7,533 bases of DNA from Victivallales bacterium (lineage in GTDB: Bacteria; Verrucomicrobiota; Lentisphaeria; Oligosphaerales; Oligosphaeraceae), in NCBI GenBank assembly GCA_017543165.1, contig JAFYGL010000320.1, positions 1 through 7,533 on the forward strand, written 5' to 3'. Numbering within the stretch: the first letter of the stretch is position 1; the number at the start of each line of letters is the position of its first letter. Made by a program: the position numbers and the translations under genes. The notes under the pieces are model-generated. The model was not told where the DNA came from and did no database searches. It worked only from the letters and a program-made list of their open reading frames with translations. Below, piece by piece: positions 6,804 through 7,533 of the stretch.

Positions 6804-6867
6804 GGGACATCTGCGACATCTGCGACAATAAGGCAAGTCCCAGATGCCTCATAAGTCCCAAATGTCC
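6804..6867. repeat. 9-bp-phased degenerate repeat in inverted arrangement
   Basis: The left half holds two perfect copies of GACATCTGC (6806-6814 and 6815-6823). The right half holds AAGTCCCA twice, 18 bp apart (6835-6842 and 6853-6860). Read on opposite strands, both halves are variants of a 9-bp unit like GTC(C/G)CAGAT. Arms 6805-6828 and 6844-6867 pair at 17 of 24 positions, and TTTT follows at 6867-6870. It may act as a terminator-like or REP-like element between the flavodoxin and the minus-strand genes. The rest of the 6690-6933 gap shows no gene. Confidence 0.6.
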
Positions 6868-6905
6868 TTTTGAGAACATACCCTCACGGGTGACAGAGCA
6901 ATTCT

Positions 6906-7141
6906 GAAAACAATCTTGGAAATTGCAAAATTCTTAATTCAAGGCAAGATTCTGCGCGGCAGCAATTTCTTTAATTTTTGTGCTTGAAGAACCAGTGTAT
7001 CTTGTGATGTCGCGGATGGAAACTCCTCCAAGAAGCATTTTCTTGACAATTCCAACAATAGCGTTTTCCTTGCCAATAATCTTTCCCCTTTTCTCTCCCC
7101 TTTTCTCTCCCCTTTTCTCTCCCCTCTTCTCGGCCTTACTC
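6906..7141. repeat. Left copy of a 392-bp-period tandem duplication
   Basis: This stretch matches 7298-7533 at 230 of 236 positions with no insertion or deletion. Differences are at 6911, 6912, 6970, 6979, 6988 and 7073. The right copy is cut by the window end, so the full duplicated unit may be longer. Confidence 0.95.
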
Positions 7142-7275
7142 TCAATCTCCTTTCTCAAATCATCCATTGCCTTGCACATGTCCACCCTCCCATTTTCTAC
7201 TTTTAACTTCAGTTTCAGTCTCAGGCATACATTAATGAGAATAGCGGCATTTAGGCTGTAAACGCCGAGGGGCAT
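6934..7275 (-). CDS. C-terminal tail of an Rpn/PD-(D/E)XK nuclease-type gene, 5'-truncated or nested short form
   Basis: The longest frame gives 113 residues from an ATG at 7275 with no good ribosome site; in-frame sequence upstream stops at 7305. From residue 33 the sequence reads MCKAMDDLRKE, then four KRGE-type repeats, then a helical end (IVGIVKKMLLGGVSIRDITRYTG, followed by KIKEIAAA). In Rpn family proteins this kind of tail follows the PD-(D/E)XK nuclease domain, and no nuclease domain is present here. The end resembles a small helix-turn-helix-like motif. GGAGG at 7190-7186 sits 6 nt before the ATG at 7179, so an 81-residue protein starting MCKAM may be the real product. It could be a decayed fragment or a free-standing version of the short C-terminal proteins encoded inside rpn genes. 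Family assignment rests on the tail alone. Confidence 0.6.
   Translation of the reverse strand: MPLGVYSLNAAILINVCLRLKLKLKVENGRVDMCKAMDDLRKEIESKAEKRGEKRGEKRGEKRGKIIGKENAIVGIVKKMLLGGVSIRDITRYTGSSSTKIKEIAAAQNLALN
7085..7132. repeat. 12-bp coding tandem repeat (KRGE), left copy
   Basis: Three perfect units of CCCCTTTTCTCT (7085-7096, 7097-7108, 7109-7120) and a degenerate fourth (7121-7132) encode repeated Glu-Lys-Arg-Gly on the minus strand, a highly charged helical linker. Confidence 0.95.
7186..7190 (-). promoter_or_regulatory. Strong ribosome binding site before an internal start at 7179
   Basis: GGAGG on the minus strand, within GGGAGGG, is followed by GTGGAC and the in-frame ATG at 7179. 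It matches the strength of the sites used by the enzyme and regulator genes in this window, whereas the ATG at 7275 has no comparable site. Confidence 0.5.
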
Positions 7276-7325
7276 ACCTGTCTTATTTAGTAATTTGGAA
7301 AATTATCTTGGAAATTGCAAAATTC

Positions 7326-7533
7326 TTAATTCAAGGCAAGATTCTGCGCGGCAGCAATTTCCTTAATTTTAGTGCTTGACGAACCAGTGTATCTTGTGAT
7401 GTCGCGGATGGAAACTCCTCCAAGAAGCATTTTCTTGACAATTCCAACAATAGCGTTTTCCTTGGCAATAATCTTTCCCCTTTTCTCTCCCCTTTTCTCT
7501 CCCCTTTTCTCTCCCCTCTTCTCGGCCTTACTC
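7326..7533 (-). CDS. Rpn/PD-(D/E)XK nuclease-type gene, C-terminal end only (5' part outside the window)
   Basis: The frame is open from the right edge to a TAA at 7328-7326. It encodes the same tail as the gene at 6934-7275: SKAEKRGEKRG repeats, then KIIAKENAIVGIVKK and onward to LALN. Four substitutions separate the coding parts. Three are silent third-position changes (Ser TCT/TCG, Thr ACA/ACT, Lys AAA/AAG) and one changes Gly (GGC) to Ala (GCC) in the KII(G/A)KEN segment. Whether this copy retains the nuclease domain cannot be seen. It ends about 50 bp before the start of the left copy on the same strand, so the two could be co-transcribed. Confidence 0.6.
   Translation of the reverse strand, partial: SKAEKRGEKRGEKRGEKRGKIIAKENAIVGIVKKMLLGGVSIRDITRYTGSSSTKIKEIAAAQNLALN
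7477..7524. repeat. 12-bp coding tandem repeat (KRGE), right copy
   Basis: It has the same three perfect units plus one degenerate unit as 7085-7132, displaced by exactly 392 bp. Confidence 0.95.

Larger units (their letters stand above)
7298..7533. repeat. Right copy of the 392-bp-period tandem duplication
   Basis: It matches 6906-7141 with six substitutions and continues past the window end. The two copies are separated by 156 bp of single-copy sequence (7142-7297). Confidence 0.95.

Noticed and set aside
6598..6879. 93-codon open frame on the minus strand covering the gap after the flavodoxin
   Set aside because: It overlaps the flavodoxin end, and its start region is just translated 9-bp repeat (HLG, QMSQMSH); no family resemblance.
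7085..7132. Regular short repeats that might suggest a CRISPR array
   Set aside because: The 12-bp units are contiguous without spacers and encode KRGE in frame, so they are coding tandem repeats.
6906..7533. Insertion sequence with terminal inverted repeats
   Set aside because: The duplicated copies are in direct orientation with no flanking inverted repeats or target duplications visible, and no transposase domain is present in the window.

Overview
The window looks like a segment of a fermentative, probably host-associated or anaerobic, bacterial genome. The most likely affiliation is Lentisphaerae/Victivallales (PVC group). This is an inference from gene content recalled from memory: a glycyl radical enzyme (GRE) of a side clade, a secreted DUF4091/GH123-like enzyme, an expanded AraC regulator family, and Rpn/PD-(D/E)XK tails with charged 4-residue repeats. 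No rRNA or other phylogenetic marker is present, and no tRNA was seen.

Layout. 1-861 (-) is the N-terminal 287 codons of a GRE that runs off the left edge. It is divergent from an AraC-type regulator at 1009-1830 (+). The short convergent gap after that regulator (1831-1944) is filled by a GC-rich hairpin and an 11-bp tandem array that runs into the stop codon of the next gene. 1933-4833 (-) is a 966-residue secreted multidomain protein with a C-terminal DUF4091/GH123-like barrel. It is divergent from a second AraC-type regulator at 5076-5900 (+). The two regulators are clear full-length paralogues. Each stands head to head with a catabolic gene, so the window holds two copies of one design: regulator plus divergent target. 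A membrane-anchored flavodoxin follows at 5994-6689 (+), probably from its own promoter. A 9-bp-phased inverted array lies in the next gap. The right edge (6906-7533) holds a 392-bp-period tandem duplication of the C-terminal tail of Rpn-type genes on the minus strand.

How the parts may work together. The best regulatory signal is in the 4834-5075 gap. A TTCACA-N17-TATATT promoter for the secreted enzyme is preceded by two direct repeats spaced exactly 21 bp, the geometry that AraC-type dimers use. A simple model is that each AraC protein senses a sugar-derived ligand and activates its divergent neighbour: the secreted enzyme releases glycan sugar, and the GRE acts in anaerobic breakdown of a product. 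The flavodoxin could supply electrons, since GRE activases commonly use flavodoxin, but nothing in the sequence ties it to the GRE directly. At the Rpn locus, the left copy lacks the nuclease part and keeps only the tail, with a strong internal ribosome site. This resembles the nested short C-terminal products described for E. coli rpn genes and is the most intriguing item in the window.
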